A stretch of 64,000 nt of DNA from Pseudomonas frederiksbergensis (GTDB lineage Bacteria > Pseudomonadota > Gammaproteobacteria > Pseudomonadales > Pseudomonadaceae), in assembly GCF_001874645.1 (NCBI RefSeq), contig NZ_CP017886.1:310001-374000 (forward strand). The letters run 5' to 3'. Position 1 is the stretch's first letter, and each line of letters starts with the position of its first letter. The position numbers and the translations under genes were made by a program. The notes beneath the pieces were generated by a model that saw only the letters and a program-made list of their open reading frames with translations, was not told the origin of the DNA and did not search any database. Shown here piece by piece: positions 9,763-20,000 of this stretch.

Positions 9763-11697
9763 CTACTCCCCGGCAGAAACCGGTATCACCCCTCTTAACG
9801 CGGGTGAGTTGCCATGGTTGTTGTACGCCACAATCTCCACATCGTATCGAGTGAGCGGCAGCAATACAGGAGCCAGGCTTTCTTTGATTGACTCATAGGG
9901 CAATACAGTTCCTTGCGGGCCAGTAATGGCGATTTTGTAACCGTCCGGACTGACGGGTCCGTTCGGTCTATCCCACTCCAGAAGAGGAACAAGCCCCGTT
10001 TTTACCCGGAAGTTGGTCGGCGCACCAGGTAACAATGGCTGGCTGTATTTATGAGTGAGGTAAGCGCTCCGGGACAAATTATTGGCAGCGTCGCTGGCAC
10101 GTACCTCGAAGGTATCAATGACGCCATCAACCAGGCCGTTGATGGTATGCGAGGTTCCGTTGGCCCTCACCCAGGCAACGCCATTACGACGGACTTCATA
10201 GCCAGTGACACCCACATTGTCTTCCGACGCCATCCAGCTCAATTCTGCACTGTCGAGTGTCAACGGAGTGAGTTTGATCCGCTGCGGACGGGAAGGTGGC
10301 ACATAGTCATGGGTCTTCACGCTGATGGACGCCGTAAGTGCCGGACGCCGGTCAGGAGGTTGGCGTGGCTGTATCGTGAACACATATGCCTTTTCAGGGA
10401 TCAGGCCCGTGACGATACACTCCGGTTGGGTGGTTTGAATGATTGGGATATCGGGACAGGTTATTTCGTAGCCCATCAGAAAGGCGGAATCTTCTGGCAT
10501 ATCCCACGTCAGCCAAACGTCAGAGAACGTTCGACCGGAATCTCGCACATTTCGCGGTTGCGTTCTGTCTGGCCCGATGTCGAGCGTTTTCGTCGCCGCC
10601 ACCGAATAAGCACTGCCATTTTTTGCTCGGACGTGGAAGAAATATCTCGTATCAGGCAGCAAATCCTGAAATGTATCTTCGTTACGGGTGGTGAGATAAC
10701 ACCCGATGACTGCCGGATATTGATTAACCAGCCCCCAGTAGACCTCATATTCTGGCGCCCCTCCCCCCCAAGTCAGCTTCACTTCACTGAAATGGACTTC
10801 TTCATTGAATGGGTATGGTTTTAGTGGATTGCCGGCCAGCGTCCTCACAGTGGTAGATGCGGCAGACGATTCACCATAAGCGTTGACAGCGACGACCTGT
10901 ACCGCATAAAGCGTATTGGCAGTCAATTTTTCCAACGCTTCAGTCAGCAACCGCGTATCGATCGTGAAGGTCGTGCCGCCGGGCTCGGCCCAATAGCTGA
11001 TGACATAACCGGTTGCGCGCGCGGAAGCCGACCATTGCAGCTGCATCGTGGTAATCGCTGGCGCAGCCTGAAGGTTACCGGGAGTTTCGGGGGGCTCGGG
11101 AACAGGAGGCTCGGTATACTTGAGTGTCCTCTCTATAACGCGCGTCGGCTCCGATTCGCCAGCATTGTTTACCGCAACAACCTCAAACCAGTAGCTGGTG
11201 TCTGACAACAATCTATCGAAGCAATGTTTTGGATCGATTGATGTTTCGGTGCGGCCGTCCTGCGAGTTGGGGGCACGTCCAAAACTGATCTTGTAGCTTG
11301 ATGCATTGATGGAGGGTGACCATTTCAGGTCCATCAAACTGAGCTGTGGAAACGCGACGAGATTGGTAGGGCTTTGCGGCGGGGAGACGATGGCCTGGGT
11401 AGTGATGTCCTTCCAGGTGGGATTTGACTCCACGCCTTCCCTGACTCCGTAGGCGAAGACACGGTAAAGCGTCTCGGGTAAGAGGTTATTGATTACATAG
11501 CTCTTTAAACCGCTCTGGACATAATACCTATCGATCTCCTCGCCACCGCACCACCAAACAATAAGGGTGTCGTTGTCCGTGCCCGCCGCTCCGTAGGCCC
11601 AATTGAGCTTGATGGCGCCCGGCGCAGCAGACACTACGATAGTGGGCGTCTCAATACCCATGATCTCTGCGCCGGTCCCCTCTTTATCTTCGCTCAT
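9763..11697 (-). CDS. Seven-module fibronectin type III protein without signal peptide
   Basis: Protein of 644 residues made almost entirely of FN3-like modules of about 90 residues, near 14-100, 101-195, 196-290, 291-380, 381-470, 471-560 and 561-644. Each shows a W near the B strand (for example LKWSPS, LQWSAS, LTWDMP, LSWMAS) and a late Tyr/Phe in a T-x-Y-x-F/V context. Start ATG 11697 has GGAG 7 nt upstream. The N-terminus is charged and has no hydrophobic stretch, so no Sec or Tat signal is visible. No enzymatic domain is seen. The role is unknown; adhesion or carbohydrate/protein binding is only a guess from fold. Confidence 0.82.
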   Translation of the reverse strand: MSEDKEGTGAEIMGIETPTIVVSAAPGAIKLNWAYGAAGTDNDTLIVWWCGGEEIDRYYVQSGLKSYVINNLLPETLYRVFAYGVREGVESNPTWKDITTQAIVSPPQSPTNLVAFPQLSLMDLKWSPSINASSYKISFGRAPNSQDGRTETSIDPKHCFDRLLSDTSYWFEVVAVNNAGESEPTRVIERTLKYTEPPVPEPPETPGNLQAAPAITTMQLQWSASARATGYVISYWAEPGGTTFTIDTRLLTEALEKLTANTLYAVQVVAVNAYGESSAASTTVRTLAGNPLKPYPFNEEVHFSEVKLTWGGGAPEYEVYWGLVNQYPAVIGCYLTTRNEDTFQDLLPDTRYFFHVRAKNGSAYSVAATKTLDIGPDRTQPRNVRDSGRTFSDVWLTWDMPEDSAFLMGYEITCPDIPIIQTTQPECIVTGLIPEKAYVFTIQPRQPPDRRPALTASISVKTHDYVPPSRPQRIKLTPLTLDSAELSWMASEDNVGVTGYEVRRNGVAWVRANGTSHTINGLVDGVIDTFEVRASDAANNLSRSAYLTHKYSQPLLPGAPTNFRVKTGLVPLLEWDRPNGPVSPDGYKIAITGPQGTVLPYESIKESLAPVLLPLTRYDVEIVAYNNHGNSPALRGVIPVSAGE

Positions 11698-11839
11698 CAA
11701 GTATCTCCGCAGCGATGGTTGCCGCGCCTCCCATTAAAAGCCTCTGGGTGCCAACTCACCACTGACAGAACTGTTAGTGGCGGGCGCTGGTTTTCCATGC
11801 TACCGAGTGCAGTCAAGTCCTGATCCAGCACGGTACGGT

Positions 11840-13033
11840 TTAACCAAAACCCACCCGCGACTCCAGCAAATCCGCCGCGCACAAGGCAATGCGTCGACAG
11901 GCGTCCGCCAGTTTCCTGCGATCCACCACCAGGCCCAAGCGAATATGCCCCGCCGCACTCGGCCCGAATGCTTCACCGGCCAGTACCGACACCCCATAAC
12001 CTTCCAGCAGCCGCTCGGCGAAGTGCTGGGCCGTCAGCCCTGTCTGCCGTACATCGACCATCACGAACATCCCGCCATCGGGGCGGATCGGCCGGATGCC
12101 CGGACAATCACTCAAACTGGCGCACACCAGGTCGCGCCGCTGGCGATATTCCTCACGCATCAGCGCCACTTCCGGCAAATCCTCGTCCAGCGCCCATTGC
12201 GCGGCGTTCTGAATGAACTCTGGAATGCCGAACAACATGCACAACGACAGGTGCTCCAGATGATCGGCCAGGGTTTTGGGGCCTATCACCCATCCGACCC
12301 GCCAGCCGCTCATGGCGTGGGACTTGGACAGGCTGTTGATGGTCGCCGTACGCTCGGCCATGCCCGGCAGGCTGGCCGGGCTGATGTGCTCGCCCTCATA
12401 CAGCAAATCGCTGTAGACCTCGTCGCTGATCAGCCACAGGTCGTGACGAATACACAGCGATGCCAGTGCCTGCCAGACCCTCAGCGGTAAGCTGGCGCCG
12501 GAAGGATTGTTCGGGCTGTTGAGCAGGATCGCGCGGGTTTTCGGGGTGATGAGTGCCGCGACATCCGCCGGATCGACCCGGAAACCGTTCTGCGGGCGCA
12601 CCGCCACTGGCAGCACTTTCACCCCAATGGCACCGAACACGCCTTCATACGTCACGTACATCGGTTCGGCGATGATCACTTCATCGCCCGGATCGAGCAG
12701 GCATTGCGCCACGGAATACACCGCACACTGGGCGCCGGGCATGACGATGATGTGATCGGCACTCACCGCCTGACCACTGCGGCGTCGATGGCGACGGGCG
12801 ATGCTGTCGCGCAGCCCTTGAGTGCCGCGTACGGGCGGATAGTGAGTGTCACCCGCCACCAGGCTGTCGATGGCGGCCCGGACAATGGGCGCAGGTGTAT
12901 CAAAGTCAGGATCACCGATCGACAGCAGCAATACGTCGACACCCTGCTCGCGCAATTCCAGCGCTCGATCATGAATCTGCCACGCCGCCGCTCCGTCACC
13001 GGCGATGCGTTGGGTCAACGCTGAGTAGCGCAT
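11840..13033 (-). CDS. PLP-dependent class I/II aminotransferase
   Basis: Cytoplasmic fold-type I aminotransferase, 397 residues. The N-terminal LLLSIGDPDFDTP stretch, the LNSPNNPSG motif, the ISDEVYSDL segment with the cofactor-contacting Asp and Tyr, and the SLSKSHAMSGWRVGW segment carrying the PLP-binding lysine are all present. ATG 13033 is chosen because AGGAG lies 7-8 nt upstream and the family N-terminus (MRYSALTQRI) begins there. The substrate is not readable; AspC/ArAT-like amino donors are likely. It is a single gene with no linked pathway partner. Confidence 0.9.
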   Translation of the reverse strand: MRYSALTQRIAGDGAAAWQIHDRALELREQGVDVLLLSIGDPDFDTPAPIVRAAIDSLVAGDTHYPPVRGTQGLRDSIARRHRRRSGQAVSADHIIVMPGAQCAVYSVAQCLLDPGDEVIIAEPMYVTYEGVFGAIGVKVLPVAVRPQNGFRVDPADVAALITPKTRAILLNSPNNPSGASLPLRVWQALASLCIRHDLWLISDEVYSDLLYEGEHISPASLPGMAERTATINSLSKSHAMSGWRVGWVIGPKTLADHLEHLSLCMLFGIPEFIQNAAQWALDEDLPEVALMREEYRQRRDLVCASLSDCPGIRPIRPDGGMFVMVDVRQTGLTAQHFAERLLEGYGVSVLAGEAFGPSAAGHIRLGLVVDRRKLADACRRIALCAADLLESRVGFG

Positions 13034-13496
13034 GTGTTCTCCTGTCGCGCGGGTTCCCAGCCTAAACCCTATCTCAAATTGCCAAACGCGGCAGCCTGGC
13101 GTTTTAAATCGACGGACGGACACGCCACGCCGATCGACAGAAAACGGCAGCTCAGGCATTTTTCGCGCAACGTCCTACATCCTCTTTCTCGCCTTCACCG
13201 AGGATAAAAATCTCGCCTAATCAGAAAATTAGCGCTTATCCGTAAGACCGAGAAACTCACAGACAACTCCTACAAATCTCGAGCACTTGCTCCTACAGCC
13301 GTTTCCATAGCGCCTGATTAAAGTACGCCACCTGTAATTTGTGACAGGTTCCAAGGTTGAGAAATCGCGATATAAGAAAACCGTGCTTTCAGCCCGTACA
13401 GGTACCTGAAGGTCGGTCGCGCGGACCCCACCCTTAAGAAACAGGAAGATTGCGCCGCGCCCACGCCGTCAATGATGATGAATGGGAGATTCGCTT
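13034..13496. other. 463-bp intergenic region, aminotransferase / LuxR HTH gene
   Basis: Divergent spacer between the aminotransferase gene and the small LuxR-type regulator gene. It has a local AT-rich part (about 13200-13380). The only structure I see is an inverted repeat ACCTGT-N8-ACAGGT at 13330-13349, which could be an operator, and REP-like debris (ACTCCTACAAATC, TTGCTCCTACAGC) near 13266-13302. No gene can be supported. Confidence 0.45.
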
Positions 13497-13781
13497 ATGT
13501 ACCGTTCCACAACTGCTTCAGTTCGATCATCGCCAGCCCCGGTCAACCTCCAGCCACAGCAACCCCCGCCACCCGAGGCGATCACGCTGACGGCCAGGGA
13601 AAAAGAAGTCTTGACGTGGGGCGTGGCCGGTAAGTCGTCCTGGGAAATCGCCCAGATCTGCAGCTGCAGCGAGGCTGGCGTGAATTACCACTTTTGCAAT
13701 ATCCGTCGAAAATTCGGCGTGAGATCGCGCTGGGCCGCCATGGCCAAGGCGCTGGAACAAGGCTTGATCCAATCGTCTTGA
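13497..13781 (+). CDS. Small LuxR-family HTH transcriptional regulator
   Basis: Protein of 94 residues: a proline/serine-rich leader of about 30 residues, then a single LuxR/GerE-type HTH (about 33-92, starting LTAREKEVLTWGVAGKSSWEIA). There is no acyl-homoserine-lactone, receiver or PAS domain. ATG 13497 is preferred over ATG 13482 because GGGAG sits 8 nt upstream of it. It is 52 bp upstream of a full-length response regulator with the same output fold. A stand-alone DNA-binding protein or a modulator of that neighbour are both possible. Confidence 0.8.
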   Translation: MYRSTTASVRSSPAPVNLQPQQPPPPEAITLTAREKEVLTWGVAGKSSWEIAQICSCSEAGVNYHFCNIRRKFGVRSRWAAMAKALEQGLIQSS

Positions 13782-13833
13782 ATCGGTCTCTCTTCAGCGG
13801 TCAGCGTGTCATTGACCCTTGTTGAGATTTTTC

Positions 13834-14583
13834 ATGAAGCTGGAACAGACGCCCCGCCCCACACCGTCTCACCTCTCCCGCGACCATGCCTGTGACGATA
13901 CGCCCGTGTCGCACAGGCATCGCCCCTACCAACCGCTGCGCATCATCCTCGCCGATGACCATCCGGTGGTGCTGATGGGGGCTGAAATGGCCCTGCGTGC
14001 GTCTTGCAAATCGACGTTCTCCATTGTCGCACTGGCCAGCAACGCCGATGAACTCATCGAGCACCTGGAACGCACGCCGTGTGACCTGGTGATCAGCGAC
14101 TACTCGATGCCCTACGGGCGTTTCCCCGATGGTCTGGCGCTGATCGGGTACTTGAGGCGTCATTTCGGGCACATTCCGCTGATCGTGATGACCATGCTGC
14201 GTAATCCTTCGTTGTTGCAAGCGTTGCTCAACACCGGCGTGAGCGGCGTGTTCGACAAGCGCAGCCCCATGGGCGAGCTGAAACAGGCAGTACAAACGGT
14301 GATCAAGGGGCGTCGACACCTGTGCCCTACGTTTGCCGGGATCCTGAAGGCCCAGTGCCTGCCCTCCTCCAGCACTGGCGCGCCATTGGTGAGCCTTTCC
14401 GAGCGAGAACTGGAAGTGGTCCGACTGTTTGTTCAGGGCTTGTCAGGCCGGCAGATCGCGGCGCAACTGAACCGCAGCGAAAAAACCATCAGCCGACAAA
14501 AACGCACCGCCATGGACAAGTTGGGACTTGGCCATGACGGTGGGTTGGTGGAGTTTGCGCGGGTGAGTGGATTGTGGGGGTGA
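13834..14583 (+). CDS. NarL/RcsB-type response regulator with LuxR HTH
   Basis: Response regulator of 249 residues. A disordered N-terminal extension (1-34) precedes the receiver (about 35-155) with the acidic pair near D41/D42, phospho-acceptor D89 in DLVISDYSMPYG and K142 in VFDKRSP. The GerE-type HTH occupies about 182-240 (SLSERELEVVRLFVQGLSG). No kinase gene is adjacent, so it is an orphan regulator. The DYSMP context resembles RcsB/BvgA-type regulators. ATG 13834 is the first ATG; a TTG at 13819 is in frame. The preceding small HTH gene suggests a two-gene regulatory unit. Confidence 0.87.
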   Translation: MKLEQTPRPTPSHLSRDHACDDTPVSHRHRPYQPLRIILADDHPVVLMGAEMALRASCKSTFSIVALASNADELIEHLERTPCDLVISDYSMPYGRFPDGLALIGYLRRHFGHIPLIVMTMLRNPSLLQALLNTGVSGVFDKRSPMGELKQAVQTVIKGRRHLCPTFAGILKAQCLPSSSTGAPLVSLSERELEVVRLFVQGLSGRQIAAQLNRSEKTISRQKRTAMDKLGLGHDGGLVEFARVSGLWG

Positions 14584-14635
14584 GTCCTCTACAACACAAC
14601 GAACTTGCTCGAGTGGGTATCTCGATAATTAGGGT

Positions 14636-17026
14636 TTAAAACCTGCTGTCGTTTTTCCTGATTTCTTCGATTCGATTCTTTTTCTCCCAAGCTTCTTTCT
14701 GCTTCTGCTGTTCAGTTATTGGTGCCGGTTGTTTTGGTCTGGGCGATTTTTTGTCAGAGATCTGAGTTGAAACTTTTTGCTTAGTTGATGTATTAGTGAC
14801 TGGCATTTCAATAGCTGGATTTTTAACTTTCGCCTGCTTGAATGCCATATCGAATGTTTCCTGTGAAGAGTTGGGTGCGACATATCTATCGAGACGCGCC
14901 TCTCTGGCCAAGGTTTGTGGAGCGCGTTCAGGAGAACGCGAATAGTCCGGTGTTATAGAACGGGCCCTTGCCGAAGGCTGACGCACGGTTGGTCTTGAAG
15001 GTCGAGTAGACACAGAAAGTTTTCCCAACTCATCGGTGACGTTCACTAATTGTCGAGAACCACGGCCTGCTGTTTTCGCGGCATTTGAACCAACCCTACT
15101 GGCCACCGCTCCGACTACATCGTCGCCGCCAGCGTACATAAACAACATAGCAAGCCTGGAAAAAACTGAGTGCCCTGTTTCATCCTTGAATCGAACCGGA
15201 TTCCCCAAACAATACATATACGCATTCAATCCCCCGACACCAAACGGGCTCCAGCTATCGGGGCCATGAAACCGCATCAACAACGGATTGAACGCCCGAT
15301 ACCCATTACCCAACAAGTACCACCCGGTTTGCGCTTCCCGTCGTTCGCCGTTGTAACCCAAATGACCGCTCACGGCCGGGTCAGCCCCACGATGGCCGTA
15401 CGCCGAATACACCACTTCGCTACGCCCATCCTGGCTGAGTTCGCACAGCACGCTGTTCTTGTCATCACTGGCCAGCAACAGGGACTTTGGGCCAGCACCT
15501 GCCTGGAGCTCGGCGAGCACAATCCCGTCGGCTCTTACAAAGGTACTGTTGTTGGCACCCTTGATCTGGTTGGCCAATTCACCGCCCTGGTAAAAACGCT
15601 GTTCATTGCCGCCAGAAGTGCCAAGGCCGCTAAGCGTGTCCAGCGAGTCATAGTGATAGTCGGTGGCCGTTTCACCAGCCTGGGCGCTGACGCTGATCAG
15701 ACGCCCCAGGCTGTCGTAACCCAAAATACGACCGACTTCGTCGCGCAGCAGATTCCCGTCGGCGTCGTACGTAAAGTCGATTCTAGGCGGATAAAGCGGA
15801 TCGCCAGGTAGCGCCGGACTCAATTGATTGGTGAGCGCGGTCAACTGGCAAGGATCGTCGGCGTTCGTGTATTCGAAGTAGATCGAATGACGGCCGCCGT
15901 CAAAGGTGGTCTCCACAAAGTCCAGATTGTCCTGCGCATCAAAACCAAAAAGCTGGCCCTTGATGACTTTGCCATAAGGGTCTTCTGGCAGTTGACTGCC
16001 TCTGCAGTTGTAGTCGACCAGGCGTCCGCGTTCGTCATAAGCGTAGGTTTCGTCACGCAACGTCCCGCTGCCCTGCATCAACGTGCGCTGAGTCAGCCTG
16101 TCCACCTCGTCGTAGGTCTGGCTCAGGGTTTGTGTGATCTGATTGCCCAGGTCGAATGTACGCAGCACCTCACGGCCAAAATCATCGTACTCAAGGTCGA
16201 TCTTCAGCCGCTGCGCTCCATCGACGGTTTCAATCGTCTTGAGTTGCGCCAGATCGTCATAGATGAATGTCGAGCGTGTGTCCCCAAGACGGGTGGCGAT
16301 CAACTGGGCACGTGCGTTGTATTCATACTCCTGGGATTGCCCGAGGACATCGGTATACCTCATCAAGCGTGCCTGCCGGCTGTACTCGTAATACATGACC
16401 CGCGTGACTTCGCCGGTCTGCTCACGGCGTTCACTTTTCAGTTCACCGGTGCTGAAATACTCACGTGCAAGGCTATGTTTGATGCCTGACGGGTCAACTT
16501 CTTCAGTGGTCTTCAGACGCGCGTTCTGGGCGTCATAGGTAAAGATCGCGGTACTCTCCAGCGCAATCCGCTGTTCTGGATCTTCGCCCAGCTCCGGCCG
16601 ATACACGTAACCGGTTTCCACCCCGCTGGGACGCTTGACGCTTTTCGGCTGGCTTTGTCCCGGGTCGAAGGTATAGACACTTTTCCGCCCGCCGGTAATG
16701 GACACGGTCATCCGATCGAGCCCGTCAAAACCCTGTTCCCCCAGCGCAACACCGTTGACACTGATCTTCACCGGAAGGTCTTCGCTGCTGTGCCCGGCAT
16801 ACTGGCGCTCGACTTCGTTGCTGTCCGGCAACACGGTTTTGGTCATTCGATCAAAACCATCGTACTCATAACGTGTCCAGTTGCCGGCAGCGTCGTACTC
16901 CTCGGCGGTACGCCCCGCCCCGTCGTATTGATAAACATGCTCGCTGATCTGCTGGCCGCTCAGGTCGATACGTCTGACGCTGTCGGGCTTGTCGAACAGG
17001 TTATTGGACGTGACGGTTTTACCCAT
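14636..17026 (-). CDS. RHS-repeat protein, N-terminally truncated tail (minus strand)
   Basis: Encodes 796 residues of YD/RHS repeats (many YDxxGR-type units), the RHS core end (GWYLLGNGYRAFNPLLMRFH, then LNAYMYCLGNPV and DETGH at 615-619), and a variable C-terminal extension of about 177 residues rich in Lys/Pro with no recognised toxin fold. The protein begins in the middle of the family: its first residues align with about residue 575 of the plus-strand RHS protein next door, so the front part of the gene is missing. ATG 17026 has no convincing ribosome site, and an in-frame TTG lies at 17077. It meets the plus-strand RHS gene head to head at about 17025. No immunity-sized gene follows it. 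It may be a silent tail cassette or a pseudogene. Confidence 0.8.
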   Translation of the reverse strand: MGKTVTSNNLFDKPDSVRRIDLSGQQISEHVYQYDGAGRTAEEYDAAGNWTRYEYDGFDRMTKTVLPDSNEVERQYAGHSSEDLPVKISVNGVALGEQGFDGLDRMTVSITGGRKSVYTFDPGQSQPKSVKRPSGVETGYVYRPELGEDPEQRIALESTAIFTYDAQNARLKTTEEVDPSGIKHSLAREYFSTGELKSERREQTGEVTRVMYYEYSRQARLMRYTDVLGQSQEYEYNARAQLIATRLGDTRSTFIYDDLAQLKTIETVDGAQRLKIDLEYDDFGREVLRTFDLGNQITQTLSQTYDEVDRLTQRTLMQGSGTLRDETYAYDERGRLVDYNCRGSQLPEDPYGKVIKGQLFGFDAQDNLDFVETTFDGGRHSIYFEYTNADDPCQLTALTNQLSPALPGDPLYPPRIDFTYDADGNLLRDEVGRILGYDSLGRLISVSAQAGETATDYHYDSLDTLSGLGTSGGNEQRFYQGGELANQIKGANNSTFVRADGIVLAELQAGAGPKSLLLASDDKNSVLCELSQDGRSEVVYSAYGHRGADPAVSGHLGYNGERREAQTGWYLLGNGYRAFNPLLMRFHGPDSWSPFGVGGLNAYMYCLGNPVRFKDETGHSVFSRLAMLFMYAGGDDVVGAVASRVGSNAAKTAGRGSRQLVNVTDELGKLSVSTRPSRPTVRQPSARARSITPDYSRSPERAPQTLAREARLDRYVAPNSSQETFDMAFKQAKVKNPAIEMPVTNTSTKQKVSTQISDKKSPRPKQPAPITEQQKQKEAWEKKNRIEEIRKNDSRF

Positions 17027-20000
17027 GCCTTCGAGCCGCGGCGAGAGTAGAAGCCTGGTGCTGCCGACCGACGACAAGGCTTCCTGGCGTTTCGACTATG
17101 TCCCCGAGAGCGGGCTGACCTGCCTCAAGCATGTCTACACCCCCACCGGCGGCCATGAGACCGTTACTTATTCGGGCCGCCCGCATTACTTTCCGGGCGT
17201 GGCCGGGCGTACCCTGCCACGGGTGCAAGCCCACGTGCGCGACCCCGGTTTCGGCCAGCCAGCCAGCGAAACCCGTTACGAGTACGACGCCCAGGACCGT
17301 AACTTTGTGGGCTTCGGCAGCGGTCTGTCCTGGAGCGACGATGGCCTGGACAACCTTTATAAAGTGCGCTCCGCGTATGAGTACGAAACCAAAGAAATCC
17401 TCTGGGACGCCTCGGCCGGCAAAGCGGTGCGTGAAACAAAACGGGTGTTCAACCGCCTGCATCTGTTGACCCTGGAAGAAACCACGCAATACAGCAGCGA
17501 TCCGGCGAAAAATACCCTGCAGACCACCGCAACCGACTACCACTTCGATCCGAGCCTGGACTTCAAGGACCAGCCACCTTTTTGCCAGCTGCCAAAAACC
17601 GTGACCCAGACCTGGCGCCACGCCAGTGCCACGGTGCCCCGGCACGCAGAAGTTACCACCACCACCTACGACAACTTCGGCAACCTGCTGACCCAGGTCA
17701 ACGCCAACGGCGTCACCGAAACCAGCGAGTGGTACCAGGCACAGGCCGAGGTCGGTTGCCCGGCCGATCCGCAGGGATTTGTGCGCAACCTCAAGAGCAA
17801 GACCGTGACACCCGCCCCGTCGAAGTTTGGCGATGCGCCAACCCTGCAAACCCGCTACACCTACACCGCGCAATTGGGCCTGACCGGCAGCGGGCCTTGG
17901 TTGGCACTGCGCGATGAAACATTGCTGAACATTGTCGATGCCAATACTGCAACGGAGTTACGACTGCTGACCCATGAGTACCTCAGCACGCCCGCCAATC
18001 CATTGACCCACGGACTCATCCAACGGATGACGCAAACGCTGCATGGCCGTGCCGAAACCCTGACGACTACCCTGTACAAGTACGGCATTACGCGCAACGC
18101 CAGGGCGCAGACTATGGTCATGCGCACGGAGAGCGAACTGATCGGGTTCGATGACACGCCAGGCAAGCCCATACGCAAAGTCATCACCCAGGAACACTCA
18201 CTGCTGAACGGGCAAAAGCTGCTCAGCCAGGACGACAACGACGCCCGGATCGCCTACGCCTATGACCGGCTCGGCCGGGTGATAGAAGAAATCGTCGCGC
18301 CTGACTCCGATGACTACAAAGCCAGCCGCGTCTATACCTACATGCTCACCGATGGCGTTGAGGGTCAACAGGCCTTTCAAACCGCCACAGACGTCAAGGG
18401 CGTCAAAACCATCACCTGGCTGGACGGCCACAATCGGGTCATCAAGGAAGAGCGCCAGGACGCCGATGCCCTGGGCGGCAATCCGCAAGCGTTTCGCGAA
18501 ACCTACAACGCGACCTATAACAACCTTGGGCAGTTGATCCGCGAAACCATCATCGACTGGGAGGGCGCCACCGACAAGCCCTTGACCAGCCACATCCATT
18601 ACGACGCCTGGGGCGAGCAATACAAGGTGATCGGAGCCGATGGCGTGGCGCAGATCACCGAAACCAACCCGCCGACGCAAACCTTGCGCAGCTGGACTGA
18701 AAGTACCGTGGCGCCGATCAAGGTCAGCGGTAAAAGCCGCACGACCATCAACCGCTTCGGCAAAGAAGACAGGATCGAGGCGCTGGATGCCCAGGACAAG
18801 GTCGTCAGCACCAGTGAATATCTGTATGACGGCTTGGGTAACTGTGTAGAACAGACCAACGAAATGGGCGAGTCCACCCGCTTCGAGTTCGATCTGTTTG
18901 CCCGGGTGCAAGCCACGATTTTGCCGGACTACACCGAAGTGCGCCGCACCTACGCCGCTCACAGTGCCGGTGAGCTGCCTATCGACCTGCGCGTTGTCGG
19001 CCCGGCAGGGCCTGTTAGTGTTGGCGCCCAGACCTTTGACGGCCTTGAACGCCGCACGACGCTGGAAGTCGGGCAGCGTATTCAGGCGTTCGAGTATCGC
19101 GGCGGGCAATCCCAGGTGAGCAAGATGACCACCGCCAGCAACCAGGAGATCACCTACGAGTACAAGCCGGGGCTAGTGGGCACGCCGGTCGGAAGTATTG
19201 CTCCGGATGAGCAGTCGAGTTTCAACTACGACGTGCGGAGTGCGCAACTGACCTTGTCGCAAAACACCCAGGGCGAGCATACCTTCAACTACAACGCCAA
19301 CGGTCAGTTACTCAAGGAGTTGTGGAAAGAGGCGCGCTCCGGCAAACAATGGGAAACCCGCTACACCCAGACCCTCAACGGACGTCCGCTCACCCGTCTG
19401 GACGCCAATGGACTGGTCTGCAGCTATACCTATGACGCAATCGCCCGACTCAAGACCCTCACTCAAGGCCAACTGGTCGCCGCCTTCGAGTACGACAACC
19501 TGGGCCAGGTGAGCGAAACCACCACCCGCAATACACACACCGGGCAGGCCTTGAAAACCACCCTGACCTATGACGAACAAGGCCGGGAAATCACTCGGCT
19601 GATGGCGCTTGACGGTCACCCGGAGCAAACCATCAGTCAAACCTACCGCGATGACAGCAAGCTACAGGTTCGTCACTTGCAAGTGGGTGGCCAGACCGAG
19701 TTACAGGAAACCTTCGATTATGACCCGCGCGGGCGCATGGTGGCCTATAACTGTGAAGGCCCTGCCCTGCCTCAGGATCAATACGGCAACGCCATCAAGG
19801 AGCAGCTGTTCGAGTTCGACGCACTCGACAATATGACCGGGGTCTACACGCTGTTTGCCGACGGTAAACGTGACGACGCCATCAGCTATTTCTCTGCGAA
19901 CGATCCTTGCCAAAAGGTCGAAGTCACCCACAACCACCCCGACTACCCGGCCAGTTTCAAGCTTGATTACGACAAGGATGGCAACCTGCTGCACGATGAA

